Part shown: positions 1 through 5,418 of the stretch, piece after piece | How the letters are laid out: each line of letters begins with the position of its first letter | How positions within the stretch are numbered: the first letter of the stretch is position 1 | From: CAZJLN01 sp964540765 | Lineage (GTDB): Bacteria; Chloroflexota; Anaerolineae; Anaerolineales; Anaerolineaceae | Direction: 5' to 3' | Assembly (NCBI GenBank): GCA_964540765.1 | Contig: CAZINW010000056.1 | Location: forward strand, 1-5,418 | DNA length: 5,418 nucleotides | Translations under genes and position numbers: made by a program | Notes under the pieces: generated by a model | The model's database searches: none | Told to the model about the DNA's origin: nothing | Seen by the model: only the letters and a program-made list of their open reading frames with translations

Positions 1-79
1 CACAGGGAGGCTTCGCACTGGGACACCAGAGAGATCGATGTGTTATTGCATTTTAAATTCTTCTCTATTCCCTACTTGT
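1..79. other. Upstream flank, possible 3' tail of a preceding gene
   Basis: This short stretch precedes the helicase promoter. One plus-strand frame is open from the left edge and stops at TAA 54-56, reading QGGFALGHQRDRCVIAF. It could be the last 17 residues of an upstream gene, but such a short open frame is easily met by chance and I recognise no family. The helicase frame is also open through here and contains an ATG at 38. I do not take that as the start, because the residues it would add are unlike the family N-terminus and the promoter lies inside them. I see no tRNA or hairpin terminator. Confidence 0.2.
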
Positions 80-108
80 TTGACACACCTCTCCCCAAAA
101 GGTACAAT
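80..108 (+). promoter_or_regulatory. Sigma-70-type promoter for the helicase gene
   Basis: A perfect -35 hexamer TTGACA (80-85) is followed by a 17-bp spacer and the -10 hexamer TACAAT (103-108), one mismatch from consensus. Initiation 6-8 bases after the -10 box would fall at about 114-116, only a few bases before the ATG at 119. The transcript would therefore be leaderless or nearly so. This position also argues against the upstream in-frame ATG at 38, which would lie outside the mRNA. The elements are seen directly; activity is inferred. Confidence 0.7.
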
Positions 109-118
109 CAGACCCACC

Positions 119-2305
119 ATGGACAACATGCTTGATCTCCTCAACCCCCAGCAACAAATCGCCGTTGCCACTCCGCCCGGACCGACGCTCGTCCTGGCAG
201 GACCCGGCTCCGGCAAAACGCGTGTGCTTACCTACCGCATTGCCTATCTGATCGGCGTGCTCAACATTCCCCCGCATAACATATTGGCAGTCACCTTCAC
301 CAACAAGGCTGCCAAAGAAATGGGCGCACGCGTTGAAAAGATCATCGGTCCGCAGGCGCAGGGCATCTGGCTGGGCACCTTCCATGCCATCTGCGGACGC
401 ATCCTGCGGCGCGAGGCTGACTTGCTGCCGGTTGACCACAATTTTGTCATCTTTGACGAGGATGATCAAAAATCCCTGATGAAGACAGTGCTCAAGGAAT
501 TCAATGCGGATGAAAAGATCTTTAAGCCAGGTTCGGTGCTGGATGCGATTTCCAATGCCAAGAATGATCTGCTCAGCCCGCAGGATTTCCCCATTCAGGA
601 CTTCCGCGATGAGCAGATCAGGAAATTTTATACCCGTTACCAGCAATTATTGGTGCGCAACAATGCCATGGACTTTGATGACATGCTGGTTTACACGGCT
701 CACATGCTGGAAGAGATCGAAATTGTGCGCAATAAATATGCACATCGCTTTGAGCACGTGCTCGTGGATGAATTCCAGGATACCAACCAGGCACAGTATG
801 TCATTCTCTATCAGCTGGCATCCCATCACCGCAACCTGTACGTGGTGGGCGATGAGGATCAATCCATCTACCGCTGGCGCGGGGCAGACTACCGCAACAT
901 CCAGCGTTTCGAACGTGACTTTAAGGAACATAAGAAGATCCTCTTGGAACAAAATTACCGTTCCACCCAGACCATCCTGGATGCTGCCGTGGCTGTGATC
1001 GATCGCAATCCCAACCGCACATCCAAAAAGCTGTTCACGGATATTAAAAAGGGCGAAAAAGTGGTCTTGTATGAGGCTGTGGATGACCATGAAGAGGCAG
1101 CATACGTGGTGGAGACGATTGAACGCTTGATCAGTAGCCACAAAGCCAAACCGAGCGATTTTGCCATCATGTACCGTACCAATGCCCAATCCCGTCTTTT
1201 GGAAGAGGCATTCCGACGGGCGGGCATGAATTATTGCCTGGTGGGTGCCCAGCGCTTCTACGGTCGGCGTGAGGTGCGGGATGCCATTGCTTTCCTGCGC
1301 CTGATCTACAACCCCAAGGATGATGTCAGCCTGGCACGCGTGATCAACCTGCCACCACGCGGTATCGGAGATAAATCCATCGAAAAGCTTAATCAAGTGG
1401 CAAACGATGAGGATTTAAGCAGCAGCGAGGTGCTGTTGGACCTGGCACTGGGCGAGCAGTCATCCTACCGCAGCTTCTTCGGCAGGGAAAGCGAGCGCCT
1501 GGCACAGTTTGGCAAAATGCTGAGTGTATGGCGCGCTTTTGCCGAAGAAGCCAGCCTTTCAGAGTTGTTTGACCTGGTGATGCAGAGTGTTGATTACCAC
1601 ACTTACATCAACGATCGCAGTGCAGAAGGATTGGATCGCTGGGAAAACGTGATGGAATTGCGCACAGTGATCCTCGAGTACGAATCACAGGGACTGGCTG
1701 AGTTTTTGGAAGCCATGGCATTGGTGGCTGACCAGGATACCCTGCCTGAGATTATGGATGCCCCTACCATGCTCACCCTGCATGCTGCCAAGGGACTGGA
1801 ATTTGAACGTGTATTTATCATTGGGCTGGATGAAATGCTGTTGCCGCACAGCCGTTCGCGCGATGATGCGGAAGCCTTGTCAGAGGAACGGCGTTTGTTT
1901 TACGTCGGCATCACCCGCGCAAAGCAAAAGCTGACCCTGGTGCGGGCTGCCCGGCGGCGCAGTTCCTATGGCAGCTATGAAGAAACCCAACCCTCACGCT
2001 TCCTGGATGACCTGCCAGATCATTTGCTGGAGGGACGACCGCGCAGCTATACCAGCCGACTCAGCAGTTACAAGGATCTGACAACGGCGCGCTGGCAGGT
2101 GCCGGCTTACCGGGTGCAAAACAACTCAAAAGCCGCCGTTGAGAAAAAATATAGCACTGGCATGCAGGTGCGTCATCCTGTTTACGGTCGTGGTGTGGTG
2201 CGGATAAGCCGCCTTGAATTTGGGGATGAAACAGTGGAAGTCTACTTTGAGAACATCGGGCTGAAAGCACTGGTGGCATCCCTGGCGAACCTGGAAATCC
2301 TTTAA
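119..2305 (+). CDS. pcrA: ATP-dependent 3'-5' DNA helicase, PcrA/UvrD family
   Basis: This is a superfamily 1A helicase that unwinds DNA 3'-5' using ATP. In the family it acts in nucleotide excision and mismatch repair, replication-conflict resolution and removal of recombinase filaments. The 728-residue product has all motifs in order: Q-motif LNPQQQIAV (8-16), Walker A AGPGSGKT (27-34), Ia TFTNKAAKEM (59-68), GTFH (86-89), II/Walker B DEFQD (217-221), III GDEDQSIYRWRGA (244-256), IV QNYRST (278-283), V TLHAAKGLEFERVF (553-566) and VI ERRLFYVGITRAK (590-602). Residues about 678-728 form the C-terminal Tudor-like domain (VRHPVYGRGVV at 684-694), which in PcrA/UvrD contacts RNA polymerase. Length is normal and no key residue is missing. 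ATG 119 is chosen because the family N-terminus begins just before LNPQQ and a promoter lies immediately upstream. ATG 128 is a possible alternative. There is no clear Shine-Dalgarno. The symbol could equally be uvrD; pcrA is preferred by overall motif style. Confidence 0.97.
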   Translation: MDNMLDLLNPQQQIAVATPPGPTLVLAGPGSGKTRVLTYRIAYLIGVLNIPPHNILAVTFTNKAAKEMGARVEKIIGPQAQGIWLGTFHAICGRILRREADLLPVDHNFVIFDEDDQKSLMKTVLKEFNADEKIFKPGSVLDAISNAKNDLLSPQDFPIQDFRDEQIRKFYTRYQQLLVRNNAMDFDDMLVYTAHMLEEIEIVRNKYAHRFEHVLVDEFQDTNQAQYVILYQLASHHRNLYVVGDEDQSIYRWRGADYRNIQRFERDFKEHKKILLEQNYRSTQTILDAAVAVIDRNPNRTSKKLFTDIKKGEKVVLYEAVDDHEEAAYVVETIERLISSHKAKPSDFAIMYRTNAQSRLLEEAFRRAGMNYCLVGAQRFYGRREVRDAIAFLRLIYNPKDDVSLARVINLPPRGIGDKSIEKLNQVANDEDLSSSEVLLDLALGEQSSYRSFFGRESERLAQFGKMLSVWRAFAEEASLSELFDLVMQSVDYHTYINDRSAEGLDRWENVMELRTVILEYESQGLAEFLEAMALVADQDTLPEIMDAPTMLTLHAAKGLEFERVFIIGLDEMLLPHSRSRDDAEALSEERRLFYVGITRAKQKLTLVRAARRRSSYGSYEETQPSRFLDDLPDHLLEGRPRSYTSRLSSYKDLTTARWQVPAYRVQNNSKAAVEKKYSTGMQVRHPVYGRGVVRISRLEFGDETVEVYFENIGLKALVASLANLEIL

Positions 2306-2335
2306 AAAAACGTTCCACAAGATGCATTTTGGGGT

Positions 2336-2341
2336 TAAGAT
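2336..2341 (+). promoter_or_regulatory. Possible -10 box immediately before the lipoprotein start
   Basis: TAAGAT ends six bases before ATG 2348, so initiation at the usual distance would fall at about the start codon itself and give a leaderless mRNA. No good -35 element is present: the best-spaced candidate, TTCCAC at 2313-2318, matches consensus poorly. TANNNT hexamers are common by chance, so this is weak. The alternative is simple read-through from the helicase gene 42 bp upstream, since no terminator is visible in the gap. Confidence 0.3.
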
Positions 2342-2347
2342 AGATAT

Positions 2348-3874
2348 ATGCAGGAAAAAACAGCGGGTTTGTTGGCATTATTCGGGTGTGTCATCCTTAG
2401 CCTGGCTTGCAGCCTGAGCGCACCCACGCCGGTTGCCTGGGTGGGGACACCGACCGCTGCGGCACGCGCCAAAACGCAGACCGCCTTTGCCAGCACAAAG
2501 TCTGCCGAGATGACTGCCATGCCGACCCTGCCGCCCACCCGCACCGCCACCCCATACATCCGGACGATTACACCCATGTCCACGCATGCAGAAGACGGTC
2601 CCTGGCTGATCTATCCCGGCAGGGATGGCACCAGCCTGCATGCTCTGGATATGGACACAGGAACGGATGTTTTGCTGGATCTACCTCCGCTGGTCAGCCT
2701 GGATGACCTGGTGGATGGGCTTTCACCCGATGGAGGGCAACTGCTCCTGCGAGCCGGTCAGGTGGAAGTATTGGACGAGCTGGCGTTATATGCACTGGAA
2801 AACCCGCATAAAGGCGCATCCCAGGTGAGCCCGCTGCTTTCAGTCCTCCTGCAAAGGGATCTCATCAGCAACGCTGGAAAAAGAGCCCCGCAGGCGCTGC
2901 TGGCAGTCTGTGAGGAGCATGGGATTGCCTGGACGAAGGACGGACAATTTGCCGCGTTTACCGCAGCCCTGGATGGGGATTCAAGCGATATCTATTTGTA
3001 TGACCCGGCTAAAGCGACCGCCGAGCGTATGACCGTGCGCTACCGGCAGAACCTCACACCCTTCTGGTCACCGGACAACGCCTGGCTGATTTTCCAGGAA
3101 GCGGTTACCATCACATCGGAAGGCGCATGGGAAATCACGGCGGTCTCTGACGTGAGCATGCCCCATTATGCCACCACGCGCTTCCTGTACATGCCACCCG
3201 TTGGCAGCCTCGGCGATGTGACGGTGGGCTGGCTGAACGACAAGATTTTCCTGAGTTATTCGCGCGGTCCGGAAGGCTTTTACAACCTGCGACAGGTGGA
3301 TTTGGAGCGAGGCAAAGAAACTATCGTGTTTGAAGGGCACTTTTCGTCACTGGCATTTGACCCTGACAACAAGATGATTGCGCTGAACATTGACACGGAA
3401 GATGCGCAGGCAAACGGTATGCATCCGGGGATTTACCTCTCAACCAGTGGCGGTTCGCCTTTCACACAGATGTTCAGTGGGGATTTCACCTCCCTGGCGT
3501 GGTCTTCTGAAGGAAGGATGTTCCTTGCCGCGGGCGGGCGTGGCATCAGCGGCTTTGACGCGGGTGGGTCCAGGCTGACCCTGCCCAATGAGAGTGGCTT
3601 GGTCTTCTCACAGGGGCAAAGCTGGTTGATCGCATGGAACGATGCCAACGATCGGCCGGGTGTGCGCCTTTACACAGCGCAGGGGAGTCTGCTGCAGAAT
3701 GTCAGTGATATCAAGGTGAGTGATGTGATCTGGCAACCGGATTCAAAGGGCTTTTACCTGGTGAGCGCAGAAGGTCTATACCAGGTACGCTTCCCGCTGC
3801 TTAAGCCTGTGCTGATTAGCACGGATGTATACCAAGGGGAGGATTTCCATGCGGCGTGGTTGTCAGGTCGCTGA
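2348..3874 (+). CDS. Secreted lipoprotein with Thr/Pro/Ala linker and TolB/WD40-like beta-propeller
   Basis: The 508-residue product starts with a type II signal peptide: a hydrophobic segment (about 7-20) ending in the lipobox LSLAC with Cys21 as the lipidated residue. Cleavage and lipidation would anchor it outside the membrane. Residues about 24-80 are a Thr/Pro/Ala-rich flexible linker (for example TPTAAARAKTQT, LPPTRTATP). The rest shows recurring propeller strands of the PD40/TolB type: GLSPDGGQLLL (124-134), IAWTKDGQFAAF (193-204), PFWSPDNAWLIF (238-249), VGWLNDKIFLSY (293-304), LAFDPDNKMIAL (335-346), LAWSSEGRMFLA (383-394) and VIWQPDSKGFYL (460-471). I count seven clear blades and perhaps an eighth near 419-430 (VFSQGQSWLIAW). 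No catalytic residues are evident, so a binding or scaffold role is likely and the ligand is unknown. It lies 42 bp after the helicase in the same direction, and no Shine-Dalgarno stands out. The fold is seen from repeats; function is not known. Confidence 0.9.
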   Translation: MQEKTAGLLALFGCVILSLACSLSAPTPVAWVGTPTAAARAKTQTAFASTKSAEMTAMPTLPPTRTATPYIRTITPMSTHAEDGPWLIYPGRDGTSLHALDMDTGTDVLLDLPPLVSLDDLVDGLSPDGGQLLLRAGQVEVLDELALYALENPHKGASQVSPLLSVLLQRDLISNAGKRAPQALLAVCEEHGIAWTKDGQFAAFTAALDGDSSDIYLYDPAKATAERMTVRYRQNLTPFWSPDNAWLIFQEAVTITSEGAWEITAVSDVSMPHYATTRFLYMPPVGSLGDVTVGWLNDKIFLSYSRGPEGFYNLRQVDLERGKETIVFEGHFSSLAFDPDNKMIALNIDTEDAQANGMHPGIYLSTSGGSPFTQMFSGDFTSLAWSSEGRMFLAAGGRGISGFDAGGSRLTLPNESGLVFSQGQSWLIAWNDANDRPGVRLYTAQGSLLQNVSDIKVSDVIWQPDSKGFYLVSAEGLYQVRFPLLKPVLISTDVYQGEDFHAAWLSGR

Positions 3875-3904
3875 TTCTCTCATCAATCCGGCGGGAACGG
3901 GTCA
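3875..3904. other. Short convergent intergenic gap without a clear terminator
   Basis: Only 30 bp separate the lipoprotein stop (TGA 3872-3874) from the stop of the minus-strand glycosyltransferase (TAA, complement of 3905-3907). I see no GC-rich hairpin followed by a T-run in either direction. Convergent transcripts may therefore overlap, or termination may be Rho-dependent. G+C content falls sharply at this point. Confidence 0.5.
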
Positions 3905-4687
3905 TTAGTGGGCATTGTTTGGATTTTTCTTATTGGGAACACTGAACATATTCTTTAAAATAAGCCAAAGCACAACCACGTAAATTAACGCCAAATATTT
4001 GAAGTCCAACCAAGGGTCAATGCCAAATAAGACTGGCATGTAGCCATTGGCATTGATAAACCAAATCAATATTGGAATATAAAATTTATCTTTGTGTGTA
4101 AATAAATAGATGACGCCCAATACATCTGCCACGAACATATAACGTTCATGCATGGCAGGCAAAAAGTAAGTGCAGATCATGACAGAGACAAGGGCGGTCT
4201 CTACCAATGATTTTGCATCAATCATAAATGTTTCTTTTGCCAAAATGCAAAAATATACGATGCCCAGTATTACAAATGTTAAAATGAGTCCGGCTCTATA
4301 AAATAGTTCAAAATCATTGGGAAGCAGGTTGTAGATATTGCCAAAATTAAGAACGGTTTGTGAAAACTCCCCTACCTGAGTGGAATATGCAGCATAGATT
4401 TGAGCGATTGGCTTTCCTAATAACAAGGCAGGCATATAAACCAGGAAATTTACCATGGGGATCAATAAAAAATTAAGAATACTGAATTTTTTAGTTTTCA
4501 AATAAAGCAATAAAAACATGGGCAATACAAAGATCGCCTGTAATTTAAAGGATAATGCCAAACCATACCAGATAAATGCTTGTGAATATTTTTCTTCACT
4601 GAAGCAATACAAGGATATGAGGATAAAGGTCGTATAAATAATGTCGCTTTGTCCCCATACCGCGCTGTTCATAACGATTGTTGGCAC
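3905..4687 (-). CDS. C-terminal fragment of the split glycosyltransferase
   Basis: From GTG 4687 this frame encodes 260 residues that continue the N-terminal fragment, overlapping it by 19 bases. It contains NSAVWGQSD (7-15), FKLQAIF (47-53), MHERYMF (179-185) and roughly six to seven hydrophobic membrane segments, then a short polar tail (PNKKNPNNAH). GTG 4687 is simply the first start-like codon inside the conserved region. The family sequence extends 13 residues further upstream to the A7 run, so independent initiation here is unlikely to be the native arrangement. No Shine-Dalgarno precedes it. Confidence 0.65.
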   Translation of the reverse strand: MPTIVMNSAVWGQSDIIYTTFILISLYCFSEEKYSQAFIWYGLALSFKLQAIFVLPMFLLLYLKTKKFSILNFLLIPMVNFLVYMPALLLGKPIAQIYAAYSTQVGEFSQTVLNFGNIYNLLPNDFELFYRAGLILTFVILGIVYFCILAKETFMIDAKSLVETALVSVMICTYFLPAMHERYMFVADVLGVIYLFTHKDKFYIPILIWFINANGYMPVLFGIDPWLDFKYLALIYVVVLWLILKNMFSVPNKKNPNNAH

Positions 4688-5103
4688 AAATAAGGTGACA
4701 GCATATGCAAGATAGGGAACCGCACTTTTTTTGAGTAGGACCCTATTTTCTTAACAAATAAAAAGACGAAAATTGCACTGATGATGTCAAAAATGACAGA
4801 AACAACCTTGATTTTCGCAATATATGAAGCTGGAAGATAGGTGAGGAATGCAAGTATATACTGATAAGCAACCGGATAGTCACTTTCCAGCGTTTTGATG
4901 CCAAGGAAACCTCCATGACTTTCAAGGTATTCGCACCATGGCAAAAAATGAAGGACAAAATCCCCGGAATAAAAACCTCTGAAGGTATTTCTGAGCCATA
5001 AAGCCAGGATGGTTGCGGATATAAAGAAAATTTGATTCTGATATTTCGAGATGAAATCGACAATTATCTTGTCAATTTTTGTGAAATAAAATTTAAATTT
5101 CAT
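4669..5103 (-). CDS. N-terminal fragment of the split glycosyltransferase
   Basis: This 144-residue frame holds the cytoplasmic N-terminus and about three membrane segments: near 24-38 (FFISATILALWL), 76-94 (AYQYILAFLTYLP) and 99-117 (VVSVIFDIISAIFVFLFV). The first external loop carries SGDFVLHFLPW with Asp48, the position of the catalytic acid in many GT-C enzymes. After Lys126 the frame leaves the family sequence, and the last 18 residues (from VRFPILHM) look like out-of-frame tail. ATG 5103 has only a weak GGA six bases upstream. Translated alone, this would lack most of the enzyme and probably be inactive. Confidence 0.65.
   Translation of the reverse strand: MKFKFYFTKIDKIIVDFISKYQNQIFFISATILALWLRNTFRGFYSGDFVLHFLPWCEYLESHGGFLGIKTLESDYPVAYQYILAFLTYLPASYIAKIKVVSVIFDIISAIFVFLFVKKIGSYSKKVRFPILHMLSPYLCQQSL
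4726..4732 (-). other. A7 slippery run at the frameshift point
   Basis: On the coding strand the zero-frame codons are TCA AAA AAA GTG, so the heptamer A AAA AAA is phased exactly as the X XXY YYZ pattern of -1 ribosomal slippage sites. A -1 shift continues as AGT GCG GTT, which is the conserved family frame. A GGG lies eight bases upstream of the run and could act as a weak Shine-Dalgarno-like stimulator. I see no strong hairpin just downstream. A homopolymer indel or sequencing miscount explains it equally well. Confidence 0.6.
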
Positions 5104-5130
5104 AATATGTCCGAAAATTAAATAATAGTA

Positions 5131-5136
5131 ATTATA
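5131..5136 (-). promoter_or_regulatory. Probable -10 box of the glycosyltransferase gene
   Basis: A perfect TATAAT lies on the minus strand, 27 bases upstream of ATG 5103. No recognisable -35 hexamer sits at 16-18 bp. The expected -35 position overlaps one arm of a small inverted repeat (5146-5158). The surrounding DNA is AT-rich, which raises the chance of a fortuitous match. Confidence 0.4.
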
Positions 5137-5145
5137 TCTCGTTTC

Positions 5146-5158
5146 ATGGTAAAACCAT
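5146..5158. repeat. Small inverted repeat ATGGT-AAA-ACCAT
   Basis: This is a perfect 5-bp inverted repeat with a 3-bp centre, covering the spacer and expected -35 position of the promoter proposed at 5131-5136. It could be an operator, but it is short enough to occur by chance. GTTTCAT also occurs twice nearby (5141-5147 and 5184-5190). Confidence 0.25.
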
Positions 5159-5229
5159 CATACATTACATACAGTGATTTTTTGTTTCATCGTGAGTGGC
5201 TAAGAATGTAATTCGAAATGCCATTAAAT

Positions 5230-5257
5230 AAAAGACTGCTCCAAAGAGCAGTCTTTT
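5230..5257 (-). terminator. Intrinsic terminator of the right-edge minus-strand gene
   Basis: Perfect 12-bp arms (5230-5241 and 5246-5257) flank a four-base loop. On the minus strand the stem ends in TTTT followed by ATTT, a U-rich tract. The hairpin begins 25 bases after the stop codon of the gene at 5283, the usual place for a Rho-independent terminator. Because the arms begin with AAAA and end with TTTT, it could also work on the plus strand, where TTTTGTTATT follows. It insulates the glycosyltransferase gene from the upstream transcript. Confidence 0.85.
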
Positions 5258-5282
5258 GTTATTCTAAGAGTTGTTACTGGGA

Positions 5283-5418
5283 TTATTTCCCGCTGTTGCT
5301 ATTGCTTCCTTGACCAACGCCTGCGCCATTCTGACCACCCAGTCGCGTTTGGGTTTGAAGTTGATCGCCAGTGCAGGTGCCATCACAGGTTCCGTCATTG
5401 AGATGCAGTTGCTGGCGT
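5283..5418 (-). CDS. 3' end of a hypothetical protein with DGTC repeat and Gly/Asn/Gln-rich tail
   Basis: This minus-strand frame is open from the right edge to TAA (complement of 5283-5285). It gives 44 residues that begin RQQLHLNDGTCDGTCTGDQL and end QGSNSNSGK; the start lies outside the window. A tandem tetrapeptide DGTC-DGTC supplies two cysteines four residues apart. The tail is rich in Gly, Asn, Gln and Ser, as in flexible or exported proteins. The gene is supported by the hairpin terminator just downstream and by a G+C of about 53%, closer to the helicase than to the AT-rich neighbour. The opposite strand is also open here but has no ATG before 5400, no ribosome site and no promoter. 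I do not recognise the family; metal binding or a disulfide is possible but unproven. Confidence 0.6.
   Translation of the reverse strand, partial: RQQLHLNDGTCDGTCTGDQLQTQTRLGGQNGAGVGQGSNSNSGK

Larger units (their letters stand above)
3905..5103 (-). pseudogene. Frameshifted GT-C membrane glycosyltransferase, Gpi18/PIG-V-like
   Basis: This is one gene in two reading frames. The first frame runs from ATG 5103 and ends in TGA at 4669; the second continues to TAA at 3905. At the run of seven A residues (plus-strand T 4726-4732), a -1 step, or one extra A, gives Lys126 followed by SAVPYLAYAVTLFVPTIV and a continuous 399-residue multi-spanning protein. Family features in the joined product include SGDFVLHFLPW (47-57, candidate catalytic Asp48 in the first external loop), NSAVWGQSD (146-154), FKLQAIF (186-192) and MHERYMF (318-324). 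I recognise these as typical of bacterial Gpi18-related mannosyltransferases, which use polyprenyl-phosphate sugars at the membrane. The sugar and acceptor are unknown. Both halves keep conserved motifs, so the break is recent, a sequencing error, or bypassed by slippage. The gene is much more AT-rich than its neighbours, suggesting transfer. Confidence 0.75.

Noticed and set aside
1..35. Possible tRNA 3' end, because of the ACCA at 25-28
   Set aside because: No T-arm with the GTTCRA consensus and no matching stems are visible, so the ACCA appears accidental.
38..118. ATG at 38 as the helicase start, adding 27 residues
   Set aside because: The added residues (MCYCILNSSLFPT...) are unlike PcrA/UvrD N-termini, and the near-consensus promoter at 80-108 lies inside this extension.
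504..998. Plus-strand 164-residue open frame within the helicase
   Set aside because: It is an out-of-frame reading of the helicase, rich in Met, Trp, Arg and Ser, with no domain and no ribosome site.
65..1396. Two long, directly adjoining minus-strand open frames (646-65 and 1396-647) opposite the helicase
   Set aside because: They are antisense shadows of a clearly conserved helicase gene. Their translations show no recognisable motif, and their abutment reflects a shared antisense frame broken by one stop.
2335..2641. Minus-strand frames opposite the lipoprotein start
   Set aside because: They have low-complexity Val/Gly/Ala content, as expected from the complement of Thr/Pro/Ala-rich codons, and lie entirely opposite a better-supported gene.
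5145..5190. Tiny minus-strand frame of 10 codons (MKQKITVCNV) upstream of the glycosyltransferase, considered as a leader peptide
   Set aside because: It lies upstream of the proposed TATAAT box, lacks a Shine-Dalgarno and is too short to distinguish from chance.
5219..5311. Plus-strand 30-codon frame starting MPLNKRLLQRAV
   Set aside because: It runs through the perfect terminator hairpin and overlaps the end of the minus-strand gene, with no ribosome site or homology.

Overview
The window looks like chromosome from a bacterium of the Chloroflexota, probably class Anaerolineae. This is inferred from style, not from a marker gene. The second gene is a secreted lipoprotein whose mature N-terminus is a Thr/Pro/Ala-rich linker followed by a beta-propeller, an architecture common in that class. 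The first 3.9 kb is fairly GC-rich (sample 60-base lines count at about 63% G+C), and good Shine-Dalgarno sequences are scarce.

Layout. Positions 1-118 are a short leader region with a near-consensus promoter (TTGACA, 17 bp, TACAAT). A complete PcrA/UvrD-type DNA helicase follows at 119-2305 (+), with every superfamily 1A motif and the C-terminal Tudor-like domain. After 42 bp comes a 508-residue beta-propeller lipoprotein at 2348-3874 (+). It converges, across 30 bp, on a minus-strand integral membrane glycosyltransferase gene at 5103-3905 that resembles bacterial Gpi18/PIG-V-related enzymes. This gene is split into two overlapping frames at a run of seven A residues. A single -1 step there restores a continuous 399-residue protein. 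A 180-bp intergenic region upstream of it carries a TATAAT box, a small inverted repeat and a perfect 12-bp hairpin terminator. The window ends inside the 3' end of another minus-strand gene (5417-5283), whose Gly/Asn/Gln-rich tail contains a tandem DGTC repeat.

How the parts relate. The helicase is a core repair and replication gene, the lipoprotein is an unrelated envelope protein, and nothing in sequence links their functions. The glycosyltransferase block is strikingly AT-rich (sample lines at 30-33% G+C) and is flanked on both sides by DNA at 53-63%, so it was probably acquired. I see no mobile element, CRISPR array, tRNA or rRNA, and no convincing new multi-gene system. The items most worth a second look are the A7 frameshift site, the nearly leaderless promoter arrangement in front of the helicase, the compositional island, and the Cys-repeat protein running off the right edge.
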